Positions 33,603 to 42,470 of a stretch of 64,000 nt of DNA are shown piece after piece; within the stretch, counting starts at the first letter, position 1; each line of letters opens with the position of its first letter. The stretch is taken from contig NZ_CP023747.1 in NCBI RefSeq assembly GCF_008704995.1, forward strand, positions 2,506,501 to 2,570,500. The letters run 5' to 3'. Made by a program: the position numbers and the translations under genes. The notes under the pieces were generated by a model. That model saw only the letters and a list, made by a program, of their open reading frames with translations. It was not told the origin of the DNA and did not search any database. The stretch comes from Streptomyces nodosus (GTDB lineage: Bacteria > Actinomycetota > Actinomycetes > Streptomycetales > Streptomycetaceae).

Positions 33603-36551
33603 GTGTTGAGCAGACGTACCTTCAGCGCACTCGTCGGCACCGCCGCGCTCGCCCTCCCGCCCGGCGGGAACGGCGAGGTGTACGCCGCCGCCGACGCCCC
33701 CGGCGGGCCCGCCACCGGACCGCCCGGCGCGGACGGACACCCGCACACGGTGGGCTTCGACGCGCACTCGATGCTCATCGACGGCAGGCGGGTCGTGCTG
33801 TGGTCCGGCGAGATGCACCCGTTCCGGCTGCCCAGTCCGTCCCTGTGGCGGGACGTCCTGGAGAAGATGCGCGCCCACGGCTACAACACGGTGAGCGTCT
33901 ATGTCTCCTGGAACTACCACTCCCCCGCCCCGGGCCGGTACGACTTCACCGGCGTCCGCGACCTCGACCTGTTTCTGCGCACCGCCGCCGAGGTGGGGCT
34001 GTATGTCACCCTGCGGCCGGGCCCGTACATCAACGCGGAGGTCGACGCGGGCGGCTTCCCCGGCTGGCTGACCGCGACCCGGGGCAAGGCCCGCACCGCC
34101 GACCCGGCCTATCTGCGCCATGTGGACGAGTGGCTGACCGCGGTGAACCGGATCGCGGTGCGGCACCTGTACACCAGGGGCACCGGCACGATCGTCCTCT
34201 ACCAGCTGGAGAACGAGTACGCCGACCATGTGACCGAGGCCACCGGCCGCGCCTACATGGCCCATCTGCACCACAAGGCCCGCGCCGACGGCATCGACGT
34301 ACCCCTCTTCCACAACGACAAGGGCCGAAACGGTCACTGGGTGCCCGGCAGCTTCGACACGGGCGGGGAGCACGGCCGCTGGCTGTACGGCTTCGACGGC
34401 TACCCCTCGCCGTCCCGGACACCCCCGGACTGGGGGTACTTCGGCCCCGGCGGGGCGAAGGGCGGGGCCTCGGCCAGCCCCGGCACCCCCGGTTTCCTGG
34501 CCGAGTTCGGGGGCGGCTGGTTCGACCCCTGGGGCGGCGCCGAGTTCGACCGCAAGGGGTACGCGGAGTCACGCCGCACCCGGGACGCGGCCTACGAGCG
34601 GCGCTTCTATCTGACCAACCTCGCCAACGGCATCACGATCCACAACGTCTATATGACCTTCGGCGGCACCTCCTGGGGCTGGCTGCCCGCGCCGGTCGTC
34701 TACACCTCCTACGACTACGGGGCCGCCCTGGACGAGGCCCGGCAGCCCACCGCCAAACTGGTCCCGATGCATCAGCTCGGACATCTGCTGGGCAGCGTGC
34801 CCGAGCTGGCCGAGCTGGACCGGGCGGAGGACCTCGGTGTCGGCGGCGGCCCGGGGCTCAGGGCGTACCACCTCGTCAACCCGTCCACCCGTGCGCGCAT
34901 CCACGTGCTGCGCAACGACACGGCCGCCGAGCTCGTGGCCGCCGTGCCGCTCTCCGGGGACACCCTGCGGGTGCCGGTCCCCGCGCTCGACGCCCGGCTG
35001 CTGGCCACCGGGCTCTCGCTGGGGCACCGGAAGCTGCGCCACTCCACCGCCCAGCCCATGCTGCGGCTGGCCGTGGGCCGCCAGGACATCGCGGTGTTCA
35101 CGGGCCGTGCGGGCGAGACCACCCGGACCGTCCTGGAGTCCCCGACCGCCCCGGCCGTCAGGGTGCTCGCCGGACAGGCCGAGCACACCCACCGGGACGG
35201 CACGCTCCGGGTGGAGGCGCGGCTCGGCGGTCTCACCCGGGTCCTGGTGGAGGGCGCGGGGGTGGCCCGGCCGCTGCTGCTTCTGCTCGCCGACGACGAG
35301 ACCTCCCTGCGGCTGTGGCGCCACGACACCCCGTCCGGGTCCCTGCTGGTGTACGGGCCCGCGCTGCTGCGCACCGCCTCCCTGCACGGCACGACCGCGC
35401 TGCTGACCGGCGACACCGTCGAGGAGGCGGACCTGGAGGCGTGGCTGCCGCACGGGGTGACCGAGGTCGCCTGGAACCGGCACCCGGTACGGACCCGTGC
35501 CACCCCCTCCGGCAGTCTGCGCGCCACCCGGCGGCTGCCGGGGGCGGGCCGGGTCCGGCTGCCCGCGCTGACCGGATGGCGCCGCAGGGCCGAGAACCCC
35601 GAGGCGGCCCCCCGCTTCGACGACTCGGCCTGGCGGAAGGCCGACCGGACGACGTCGTACAGCATCACCCCGGTGCCCGCCGGGCAGCCCGTGCTGCTCG
35701 CTGACGACTACGGCTTCCACTACGGGGACGTCTGGTACCGGGGCCGCTTCCCGGACGCCGCCGGCGCCCGGTCGGTCTCCTTCTCCTATGTCACCGGCAC
35801 CCAGGGGCTGTTGATGGCGTGGCTGGACGGAAAGCCGCTGGGCACACATCGCATGCCCGTGCCCGGCAAGAAGACGGTGCGGCAGGGGACCTGGTCGGCG
35901 ACGGCCACCTTCCCGCTCGCCCCCGGCACGGGACCCCATGTGCTGTCCGTGCTGGTGCGCCGGATGCAGCACGACGAGGACGGGCGGGCCGAGGACAGCC
36001 ACAAGGCGGGGCGCGGGCTGCTCTCGGTCTCCTTCGAGGGCGCGACGCCCCGGGTGGCCTGGCGGATCCAGGGCGAGGCGGCCCCCGACCCGGTACGCGG
36101 ACCGCTCAACAACGGCGGACTGTACGGGGAGCGCCAGGGCTGGCATCTGCCCGGGTTCGGCGACGGCGACTGGACACCGGCCGCGCTGCCGCGCACCGAG
36201 CAGGGGCAGGGGGTGATCTGGTACCGGACGGGCTTCCGGCTGGCGGTGCCGTCCGGGACGGACGCCTCGATCGGGCTGACCCTCACCGACGACCCGTCCC
36301 GCGCCTACCGGGTGCAGATCTTCCTCAACGGCTGGAACCTCGGCCAGTACATCAACGACGTGGGCCCCCAGCACACCTTCGTCCTGCCGAACGGTGTGCT
36401 CGACACCCAGGGCGACAACACACTCGCGCTGGCGGTGCTCGCCGACGGGACCACACCGGCCGGGCCCGGAAAGGTCGGGCTGACCCTGCTCGGCCGGGCG
36501 GCCGGAGGAGTCCCGGTACGACGGGTGCACTCCCCCGGCGCGGGGGGCTGA
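33603..36551 (+). CDS. GH35 beta-galactosidase, exported
   Basis: This protein of about 982 residues hydrolyses beta-galactosides outside the cell. The GH35 barrel begins VVLWSGEMHPFRLPSPSLWRDVLEKMRAHGYNTVSVYVSWNYHSPAPGRYDFTG; the acid/base Glu is in IVLYQLENEYADHVT and the nucleophile Glu in GFLAEFGGGWFDPWGG. Further beta-sandwich domains follow, one of them jelly-roll like near the C-terminus. The N-terminus LSRRTFSALVGTAALALPP has a twin Arg pattern (SRRTF), suggesting Tat export. GTG at 33603 has GAGGAG at about 10 nt; a TTG at 33600 and earlier starts are possible. A hairpin ends the unit. Confidence 0.9.
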   Translation: MLSRRTFSALVGTAALALPPGGNGEVYAAADAPGGPATGPPGADGHPHTVGFDAHSMLIDGRRVVLWSGEMHPFRLPSPSLWRDVLEKMRAHGYNTVSVYVSWNYHSPAPGRYDFTGVRDLDLFLRTAAEVGLYVTLRPGPYINAEVDAGGFPGWLTATRGKARTADPAYLRHVDEWLTAVNRIAVRHLYTRGTGTIVLYQLENEYADHVTEATGRAYMAHLHHKARADGIDVPLFHNDKGRNGHWVPGSFDTGGEHGRWLYGFDGYPSPSRTPPDWGYFGPGGAKGGASASPGTPGFLAEFGGGWFDPWGGAEFDRKGYAESRRTRDAAYERRFYLTNLANGITIHNVYMTFGGTSWGWLPAPVVYTSYDYGAALDEARQPTAKLVPMHQLGHLLGSVPELAELDRAEDLGVGGGPGLRAYHLVNPSTRARIHVLRNDTAAELVAAVPLSGDTLRVPVPALDARLLATGLSLGHRKLRHSTAQPMLRLAVGRQDIAVFTGRAGETTRTVLESPTAPAVRVLAGQAEHTHRDGTLRVEARLGGLTRVLVEGAGVARPLLLLLADDETSLRLWRHDTPSGSLLVYGPALLRTASLHGTTALLTGDTVEEADLEAWLPHGVTEVAWNRHPVRTRATPSGSLRATRRLPGAGRVRLPALTGWRRRAENPEAAPRFDDSAWRKADRTTSYSITPVPAGQPVLLADDYGFHYGDVWYRGRFPDAAGARSVSFSYVTGTQGLLMAWLDGKPLGTHRMPVPGKKTVRQGTWSATATFPLAPGTGPHVLSVLVRRMQHDEDGRAEDSHKAGRGLLSVSFEGATPRVAWRIQGEAAPDPVRGPLNNGGLYGERQGWHLPGFGDGDWTPAALPRTEQGQGVIWYRTGFRLAVPSGTDASIGLTLTDDPSRAYRVQIFLNGWNLGQYINDVGPQHTFVLPNGVLDTQGDNTLALAVLADGTTPAGPGKVGLTLLGRAAGGVPVRRVHSPGAGG

Positions 36552-36558
36552 CCAGGAC

Positions 36559-36601
36559 GGCGCCCCGGGTACGGGTGCGAAGTGACCCGGACCGGGGCGC
36601 C
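36559..36601 (+). terminator. Terminator of the GH35 gene
   Basis: GGCGCCCCGGGTACGGGT (36559-36576) and ACCCGGACCGGGGCGCC (36585-36601) form a long imperfect stem 8 nt after the stop codon. Confidence 0.75.
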
Positions 36602-36612
36602 GAGGGTGTTCC

Positions 36613-37254
36613 ATGGGGTGCATGCCGTCCGCGAAGCGCCCCGCCGGCCCTTTCACCCCGCTCGACTTCCAGCTGGTGCTGCTGCGCCGCATGGCCGACC
36701 ACAATCCCGACCTGGTGGAGGACGCCCGTCACACGCTGGGGGTCTCCCTCGCCGAGATGCGTGAGGCCAACAGGCGCTGGCAGGCGATGCTCCGCTCCCC
36801 GCGGTCCCGCTCCGCCGGCGCCCTCCCCCGCTCCGGGACACCCGTGACCCGGAGGTCCCTCATCCGTTCCGTCCTGGGCGAGCCCGAGTCGGCCACGCCC
36901 CGCAGGATCGGCGACCTCGACTGTGAGGCCCTGCTCTGGCCGGTGCCGCTCTGGCCCGAGCTGCGCTTCGAGGCGCTGGTCGGGCCGACCGGAGCGGTGT
37001 GGAACGAGTGGCTGGTGCGAGCGCCCGGCACTCCCGCCGCGCGGCCCCGGACCCTGGAGGATCTGACGCCCTGGTCGGCCACCGTCGACGAGGTGGCCCG
37101 CGCCTTCGCCCCGGCCCGCCCGCTGGAGGGCACCGCCCCCACCCGGTGGGGCCTGGCCTTCACCGCGCCGGACGCCTCGGGCACCCCGCACGCGTGCGCG
37201 GCGGAGTTCACCTGGGGGCTGTTGCAGCGGGTGCGGGTCAGCGGGCGGCCGTGA
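36613..37254 (+). CDS. Hypothetical protein
   Basis: I do not recognise this 213-residue protein. It has no signal peptide or membrane helix. The N-terminal 50 residues (FQLVLLRRMADHNPDLVEDARHTLGVSLAEMREANRRWQAML) look like an alpha-helical domain. The C-terminal half has Trp/Pro/Leu-rich segments (CEALLWPVPLWPELRFEALVGPTGAVWNEWLVRAP, AEFTWGLLQRVRV), suggesting a beta-rich domain. ATG at 36613 has GAGGG 6 nt upstream; the ATG at 36622 is an alternative. The last 17 bases overlap the 3' end of the convergent ATP-grasp gene, so the two transcripts would be antisense there. Function unknown. Confidence 0.65.
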   Translation: MGCMPSAKRPAGPFTPLDFQLVLLRRMADHNPDLVEDARHTLGVSLAEMREANRRWQAMLRSPRSRSAGALPRSGTPVTRRSLIRSVLGEPESATPRRIGDLDCEALLWPVPLWPELRFEALVGPTGAVWNEWLVRAPGTPAARPRTLEDLTPWSATVDEVARAFAPARPLEGTAPTRWGLAFTAPDASGTPHACAAEFTWGLLQRVRVSGRP

Positions 37255-38122
37255 GGATCGCCTCCACCACCGGGGACAGCGAGCCCGGGTGCAGTCCGAG
37301 GAAGAGGTTGGGCTCGACGAGCTCCAGTTCCATCACCCAGGGCCCGCCGTCCGCGCCGTCCACCAGGTCGACCCGGGCGTAGAGCAGTTCCGAGGCCCCC
37401 GGCACCGCGGCCAGGGCTCGCTCGGCGACGGCGAGCTCCTCCTGGGTCGGGGTCCAGGGCTCCAGACCGGGATGGGCGACCTTCCGCTCGTCATAGGGGG
37501 TGCCGGGCGCGAGTACGGCCCCCTTGCGGCTGGCGTGCACCAGCCGCCCGCCGAAGAACTGAAGCGCGCGTTCCCCGTGGGTGTCGATGCCCCGCACATA
37601 GGGCTGCACCATCGCGGTGAACCCCTCGGCGTGCATCCGCGCGAGCTGCCGTACGGCGGTGTCGTGCTCCCCGCTCGGGTAGCGGGCGGCGAACCGGGCG
37701 CCCGCGCCCGAGGTGGGCTTGACCACGTACTCCTGGTCGTCGGGCAGCTCGACGGGATCGCCGGCGGCGATATAGCGCGTGGGGACGACCGGGACGCCCG
37801 CCGCGGCCAGTTCCCCGAGGTAACGCTTGTCGGCGTTCCAGCGCACCACATCGGCCGGATTGGCCAGCCGGGTGGCCTTCCCGCACCGCTCGGCCCAGGC
37901 GGCGAACTCCGCCGCCCGCCAGCTGTAGTCCCAGGTGGAGCGGATCACGGCCAGGTCGTACGCCGCCCAGTCGGCCTCCGTGTCGTCCCAGTGCACGGCC
38001 TCGGCCTCGGCCCCCGCCGCCCGCAACTCACGGATGAGCACGGGCAGATCATGGTCCTCCGCGACCTCGGGCCCGGGACGGCAGGTGACGAGCGCGACTC
38101 GGGCGGCGGCGGTGCGGGACAC
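37238..38122 (-). CDS. ATP-grasp domain protein
   Basis: This 294-residue cytoplasmic protein has an ATP-grasp fold. LVTCRPGPEVAEDHDLPVLIRELRAAGAEAEAVHWDD is an N-terminal Rossmann-like domain; LGELAAAGVPVVPTRYI leads into DQEYVVKPTSGAGARFAARY (ATP-binding Lys and Gly-rich loop), and ELLYARVDLVDGADGGPWVMELELVEPNLFLGL contains the metal-binding Glu/Asn end. The family joins a carboxyl group to an amine or thiol by an acyl-phosphate; this subgroup resembles the cycloserine-biosynthesis-like or glutathione-synthetase-like members, with unknown substrate. GTG at 38122 has AGGAG about 10 nt before it. It converges with the preceding gene and overlaps it by 17 nt. Confidence 0.87.
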   Translation of the reverse strand: MSRTAAARVALVTCRPGPEVAEDHDLPVLIRELRAAGAEAEAVHWDDTEADWAAYDLAVIRSTWDYSWRAAEFAAWAERCGKATRLANPADVVRWNADKRYLGELAAAGVPVVPTRYIAAGDPVELPDDQEYVVKPTSGAGARFAARYPSGEHDTAVRQLARMHAEGFTAMVQPYVRGIDTHGERALQFFGGRLVHASRKGAVLAPGTPYDERKVAHPGLEPWTPTQEELAVAERALAAVPGASELLYARVDLVDGADGGPWVMELELVEPNLFLGLHPGSLSPVVEAILTAAR

Positions 38123-38341
38123 CTCTGTGCTCCTGTTCGTAGGACCGTTGCTGCGCGCAGGCTAACAACCCCCCGGGAAACGCGGCACCCCCCTTCCTGG
38201 CCTTCTCCGGGCCGGATGCCGTGCCGCCGGGACCGCGACCGCTCCGGGGCGGGTTCCGCTCGCTCTGGTGTAGGAACGAGGGAAGACGTCGGGGACGGCC
38301 CCGGTGTCCGTGCATCCGTATCCGACGCAAGGAGTGCGCGC

Positions 38342-39811
38342 GTGTCCTCCCTCTTTCCCGCTCTGCACGACCCCTCGGCCGGGGAGCGGCCCGCCCTGCG
38401 CTTCGGGGAGCGGGCCCTGACCTATGCGGAGCTGGCCGCCGCGGTGGGCGCGCTCGCCGGGCGGATCGGCGGCGCGCGCACCGGTTCGGGAGTCCCGCGG
38501 AGGGTGGCCGTGTGGGCCACGCCCTCCCTGGAGACCGCCGTCGGGGTGGTGGCCGCGCTGACCGCCGGGGTGCCGGTCGTCCCGCTCAACCCGAAATCCG
38601 GGCAGAGCGAGCTGACGCACATCCTCTCGGACAGCGCGCCCTCCCTGGTGCTGGCCGCCCCCGGAGCGGAACTCCCCTCACCCGTGAGCGAGTTGGAGCG
38701 CATCGAGGTGGCGGTGCGGGGCGTGGGGGCGTTCGCTCCGGCCGAGGCGGACGACGAGGACGCCGCCCTGGTCGTCTACACCTCCGGGACCACCGGGCCG
38801 CCCAAGGGCGCCGTGATCCCCCGCCGTGCCGTGACCGCCACACTGGACGCGCTCGCGGACGCCTGGCAGTGGACCGGGGACGACGTACTGGTGCACGGAC
38901 TGCCCCTGTTCCATGTGCACGGACTGGTCCTCGGCATGCTCGGACCGCTCCGCCGCGGCGGGTCCGTACGGCATCTGGGCCGCTTCGGCACGGACGGCGT
39001 GACACGCGAGCTGACCGACGGGGCGACCATGCTGTTCGGGGTGCCGACGATGTACCACCGCATCGCCGAGGCCCTGACCGACGACCCGGCGCTGGCCAAG
39101 GCGCTGGCCGGGGCGCGGCTGCTGGTCTCCGGCTCGGCGGCGCTGCCGGTCCACGACCACGAGCGGATCGCCGCCGCGACCGGCCGCCGTGTCATCGAGC
39201 GGTACGGCATGACCGAGACACTGATGAACACCAGCGTGCGCGCGGACGGTGAGGCGCGCCCCGGCACGGTCGGCGTGCCGCTGCCCGGGGTGGAGCTGCG
39301 GCTCACCGAGGAGGACGGCACCCCGATCACCGCGTACGACGGGGAGACCGTCGGCGAGATCCAGGTGCGCGGCCCGAATCTGTTCACCGAGTACCTCAAC
39401 CGGCCCGACGCCACCGCCGGCGCCTTCACCGCCGACGGCTGGTTCCGTACCGGCGACATGGCGGTGCGCGAGGCCGACGGATATGTGCGCATCGTGGGCC
39501 GCAAGGCCACCGACCTCATCAAGAGCGGCGGGTACAAGATCGGGGCGGGGGAGATCGAGAACGCGCTGCTCGAGCACCCTGGGGTGCGGGAGGCCGCGGT
39601 CACCGGGGAGCCGGACCAGGATCTGGGCGAGCGGATCGTCGCCTGGGTGGTGCCGGCGGACCCCGCCGACGCGCCCGGCGCCGAGGAACTGGCCGAGCAT
39701 GTGGCCCGCCGTCTCGCCCCGCACAAGCGCCCGCGGGTGGTCCGTCATCTGGAGGCGCTGCCCCGCAACGACATGGGGAAGATCATGAAGCGGTCCCTGG
39801 GCCAGGGCTGA
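38342..39811 (+). CDS. matB: Malonyl-CoA synthetase
   Basis: This 489-residue enzyme adenylates malonate, or methylmalonate, and transfers it to CoA. It is nearly a match to what I know of the characterised S. coelicolor MatB: SSLFPALHDP at the start, VVYTSGTTGPPKGAVIPRRAVTATLDALADAWQWTGDDVLVHGLPLFHVHGL (AMP-binding P-loop), RRVIERYGMTETLMNTSVRADGEARPGTVGVPLPGVELRL, GWFRTGDMAVREADGYVRIVGRKATDLIKSGGYKIGAGEIE and the end PRNDMGKIMKRSLGQG with the adenylation Lys. GTG at 38342 is preceded by AAGGAG. Malonyl-CoA from here could feed fatty acid synthesis genes in the same window. Confidence 0.95.
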   Translation: MSSLFPALHDPSAGERPALRFGERALTYAELAAAVGALAGRIGGARTGSGVPRRVAVWATPSLETAVGVVAALTAGVPVVPLNPKSGQSELTHILSDSAPSLVLAAPGAELPSPVSELERIEVAVRGVGAFAPAEADDEDAALVVYTSGTTGPPKGAVIPRRAVTATLDALADAWQWTGDDVLVHGLPLFHVHGLVLGMLGPLRRGGSVRHLGRFGTDGVTRELTDGATMLFGVPTMYHRIAEALTDDPALAKALAGARLLVSGSAALPVHDHERIAAATGRRVIERYGMTETLMNTSVRADGEARPGTVGVPLPGVELRLTEEDGTPITAYDGETVGEIQVRGPNLFTEYLNRPDATAGAFTADGWFRTGDMAVREADGYVRIVGRKATDLIKSGGYKIGAGEIENALLEHPGVREAAVTGEPDQDLGERIVAWVVPADPADAPGAEELAEHVARRLAPHKRPRVVRHLEALPRNDMGKIMKRSLGQG

Positions 39812-39953
39812 CCGGCCCCCGGCAAAGACCCGGCGCCCTGGGGTGCGACGCGCCCGGGACCACCCGTCCGGCGCAGCCTCGCCCGGCCCATCTCGGGAGG
39901 CGCGGCCCCGGCCCACGGCACACGATGGACGAGGAAAGGCCCGCATCAGGGTG

Positions 39954-39993
39954 CTTCCGGCGGGCACCGCGGCGTTGCGGGGCCCGCCGGAAG
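39954..39993 (+). promoter_or_regulatory. Hairpin in the mbl 5' leader
   Basis: CTTCCGGCGGGC (39954-39965) pairs exactly with GCCCGCCGGAAG (39982-39993), ending 45 nt before the mbl start codon. It could end transcripts coming from matB or shape the mbl leader. Confidence 0.5.
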
Positions 39994-40038
39994 GGGCCCT
40001 GGGCGACCGCCCACGGTCTGTTCTCGGAAGGTACCGCC

Positions 40039-41076
40039 ATGACCGTCAGTCTGGACCAGTTGCGCCGCTGCCACTTCGCCGTCGATCTGGGGGCGGCGAG
40101 GACCCGTGTGTATGTCAAGGGCGCCGGGCTGGTGGTGGACCAGCCCAGTGCCGCCGCGGTGAACACCCGGACCGGTGCGCTGATGGCGGTCGGCGAGTTC
40201 GCCGAGCAGATGACGGGACGCACGCCTTCGTACATCCGTGTGGTTCGGCCCGTCTCCGGTGGCACCGTCGTCGACATCGAGATGGCCCAGCGCATGCTGC
40301 GCCATCTGCTGGGCGACCCGCTGCGCCGCAGCCTGCGCCGCAAGCCCCGGCTGCGGGCGGCCGCCTGCACCCCGCACGACGCGGATCCGCTGGCCCAGCG
40401 CGCGGCGATCGAGACCCTGGTCGGGCTGGGGGCCCGGCGGGTGGAGCTGGTGGACACCCTGGTCGCGGCCGCCGTGGGGTGCGGGCTGCCCGTCGAACAG
40501 CCCGAGGCCTCCATGATCATGGTGTGCGGGGCCGCCGCCACCCAGATCGCCGTGCTGTCGCTCGGAAACATCGTGACCGCCGAGCGGGTCCCGGTGGGCG
40601 GGGAGGCGGTGGACCGTGCGATCGTGCAACATCTGCGGCACGAGCACGCGTTGATGCTGCCGAGCCAGTCGGTGCGCCCCCTTCAGGTCGCCCTCTCGGG
40701 CAATGGGCTCTCCCCGAACGGCCCCGCCTCCACCGAGATCCAGGGACGGGACGTGGCGACCGGGCTCGCGCGGTCCGTGCGGATCGACACCGCCGCCGTA
40801 CGTCTGGCCATCCAGACTCCGCTGACCGGTGTCCTCGACGGCATCGGCAAGGTGCTGCGGGACTGCCCGCCCGATCTGGTGGCCGACCTCGCCGACCGCG
40901 GGATCATGATGGTCGGGGGCAGTGCGCTGCTGCCGGGCTTCGACCAGATGCTCCGTCAGGCCACCGGCATGCCCGTGCACATCGCCGAACGCCCCGACAT
41001 CTGCGCCGTGCAGGGCCTCGGCGCCATGCTGGAGGGCCGGATCCGCCCCCTGAACCTGGACACCCTGGCGGCCTGA
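40039..41076 (+). CDS. mbl: MreB-like protein Mbl
   Basis: This 345-residue actin-fold protein resembles MreB, but its nucleotide-binding motifs are changed. The phosphate-1 loop reads CHFAVDLGAARTRVYVKG in place of DLGTANT. The phosphate-2 segment that is DIGGGTTE in MreB is here VCGAAATQ (residues 162-169), losing the Asp and Gly triplet. The rest follows MreB: GLGARRVELVDTLVAAAVGCGL and MMVGGSALLPGFDQMLRQATGMPVHIAERPD. Its synteny with matB agrees with S. coelicolor mbl, which works with MreB in spore wall synthesis. ATG at 40039 has GGAAGG upstream. It probably polymerises together with MreB and depends little on its own ATP turnover. Confidence 0.85.
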   Translation: MTVSLDQLRRCHFAVDLGAARTRVYVKGAGLVVDQPSAAAVNTRTGALMAVGEFAEQMTGRTPSYIRVVRPVSGGTVVDIEMAQRMLRHLLGDPLRRSLRRKPRLRAAACTPHDADPLAQRAAIETLVGLGARRVELVDTLVAAAVGCGLPVEQPEASMIMVCGAAATQIAVLSLGNIVTAERVPVGGEAVDRAIVQHLRHEHALMLPSQSVRPLQVALSGNGLSPNGPASTEIQGRDVATGLARSVRIDTAAVRLAIQTPLTGVLDGIGKVLRDCPPDLVADLADRGIMMVGGSALLPGFDQMLRQATGMPVHIAERPDICAVQGLGAMLEGRIRPLNLDTLAA

Positions 41077-41126
41077 CCCGGCGCGCACACCGGGTTCCGG
41101 ACGGGCCCTTCGGTCATGCCGGTCGG

Positions 41127-41744
41127 TCAGCTGTAGTAGAGGTCCCAGACGACATGGGGCAGCGGGTTCCCCGTGTCCTCGACGCGTGGGACGTTCCGCG
41201 CACCGCCGGCCCCGGCCGTGGCGACCGGGGTGCCGTGGACCAGGGCGTCCAGGACCGAGTCGAGGAGATGGGACAGGCTGTCCCAGCGCTTCACCCCGTC
41301 CAGGCCGATGGACGGATCCAGTTCCAGGACCGCGCCGAAACCGGGGCCCTCCCGGTGGTCGACCACGAGCTGTCCGCCGGTGTGGTTCATCGCCACCGGC
41401 AGCCAGCGCACGTCCGCCATCACGCCGACGACATACTCGGCTTCGCCCTCCTCCTGTGCCCGGGCGACCTCCTCCGCCATCTCCCGCAGCCCGTCACGCA
41501 TACCGGCGGCCCCCAGCAACGGGAAGTCGGTGGGCACGAAGGCGCCCGCGGCGGACCTGGGGTCGAGGGCCGAGCCGTCGTGCAGGGCGAGCCAGGACAG
41601 GACGTCAGGATGCGGCTGGAACCGGTTCTCCGTCACCGCTGCGGCCCGTGCGGACTCGGCGGGCGGGGCGAGTTGCCGGAAGTCACCCGGGGCGTGTTCC
41701 TCCAGCCACCGGTCGAGCAGGGCCACCGTCCGGGCCAGTTCCAT
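41127..41744 (-). CDS. SMI1/KNR4 (SUKH) family protein
   Basis: This 205-residue cytoplasmic protein has a SUKH-fold signature: LLDRWLEEHAPGDFRQLAPPA, then QPHPDVLSWLALHDGSAL (the D..W..HDG motif), VPTDFPLLGAAGMRDGLREMAEEV, RWLPVAMNHTGGQLVVDHREGPGFGAVLELD and a C-terminal WDSLSHLLDSVLDALVHGT. Many SUKH proteins are immunity proteins of toxin systems, but isolated chromosomal copies in streptomycetes are common and have no known partner. No toxin gene lies near. ATG at 41744 has GAAGGG upstream. The gene is convergent with mbl and followed by the tRNA region. Confidence 0.88.
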   Translation of the reverse strand: MELARTVALLDRWLEEHAPGDFRQLAPPAESARAAAVTENRFQPHPDVLSWLALHDGSALDPRSAAGAFVPTDFPLLGAAGMRDGLREMAEEVARAQEEGEAEYVVGVMADVRWLPVAMNHTGGQLVVDHREGPGFGAVLELDPSIGLDGVKRWDSLSHLLDSVLDALVHGTPVATAGAGGARNVPRVEDTGNPLPHVVWDLYYS

Positions 41745-41914
41745 GGGATGCGCCCTTCGTCCGGGTGAGGTGACACCGTCCCGGCCGGGCGTCGGCCCGG
41801 TGTGCCTGCACCCGGGTGACCTCGGCATGTCGTTCCGACGCCGCGGGCCACCGGAGGTGCACCGTGGACGCGGTCATGTGAAGGGAAAACCTTCCTGCGC
41901 CCGCGAAGCTGGAG

Positions 41915-41988
41915 TGGGGCGGGTGGGACTCGAACCCACGGCCGACGGATTATGAGTCCGCTGCTCTAACCGGCTGAGCTACCGCCCC
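41915..41988 (-). tRNA. tRNA with CAT anticodon (Met or Ile2)
   Basis: Read on the minus strand the gene starts GGGGCGGTAGCTCAG, has anticodon loop CTCATAA within the stem GCGGA/TCCGT, a T-arm GTGGGTTCGAGTCCCAC, and acceptor end CCGCCCC plus discriminator A. CCA is not encoded. The CAT anticodon could be elongator tRNA-Met or the lysidine-modified tRNA-Ile2; I cannot separate them by eye. The 74-nt cloverleaf pairs fully. Confidence 0.95.
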
Positions 41989-42120
41989 GTACGGCGCGTC
42001 GCGCACATGTGTGCGCGCCGTCTGCCGCAGCATAGCCGCTCATACGATCTCCTGCTTCGGATGGTCGGCTTCAGATGACCTTGAGAGCTACGCCATGTGT
42101 GTGGCGGCCCCCGCGGACAT

Positions 42121-42143
42121 GAAAAAGGACCCCTGTGGGGTCC
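42121..42143 (-). terminator. tRNA-Asn terminator
   Basis: GGACCCC and GGGGTCC (42127-42143) form a 7-bp stem; on the minus strand it is followed by TTTTT, a classic intrinsic terminator, downstream of the tRNA-Asn pair. Confidence 0.9.
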
Positions 42144-42155
42144 TCGTTCAGCATG

Positions 42156-42228
42156 CTCCCCCGACTGGACTCGAACCAGTAACCTGCCGGTTAACAGCCG
42201 GCTGCTCTGCCAATTGAGCTACGGAGGA
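42156..42228 (-). tRNA. tRNA-Asn (GTT), copy 1
   Basis: The minus strand begins TCCTCCGTAGCTCAATTGG and has anticodon loop CTGTTAA in the stem GCCGG/CCGGC, giving anticodon GTT, and T-arm ACTGGTTCGAGTCCAGT. The acceptor stem TCCTCCG/CGGGGGA pairs with one G-T pair. CCA is not encoded. It is identical to the copy at 42234-42306. Confidence 0.97.
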
Positions 42229-42233
42229 CCGAG

Positions 42234-42306
42234 CTCCCCCGACTGGACTCGAACCAGTAACCTGCCGGTTAACAGCCGGCTGCTCTGCCAATTGAGCTAC
42301 GGAGGA
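42234..42306 (-). tRNA. tRNA-Asn (GTT), copy 2
   Basis: This is an exact second copy of the tRNA-Asn at 42156-42228, five bases away, so the pair has a 78-bp repeat unit and probably forms one transcript from right to left. Confidence 0.97.
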
Positions 42307-42470
42307 ATGCCTCGTCGCGTCGAACGTACCTCCCGGGGTGTTCTCCAGGGGGCGCGCGCTCGCTGCGACACATACATTAGCGCAAGCAGGGGGGTGCTCC
42401 GCCAATCGATACTCCCCGCGACCGATGCCCCCGCAGGGGACGACGCAGATGCAAGGGAAGGGTGGCCGTC

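Noticed and set aside
41127..41744. SUKH protein as part of a toxin-immunity system
   Set aside because: No polymorphic toxin, nuclease or secretion gene lies beside it; neighbours are mbl and tRNA genes.
42156..42306. tRNA-Asn pair as a used attachment site of an integrative element
   Set aside because: No integrase, excisionase or partial tRNA repeat elsewhere in the window; the simplest reading is a tandem tRNA duplication.
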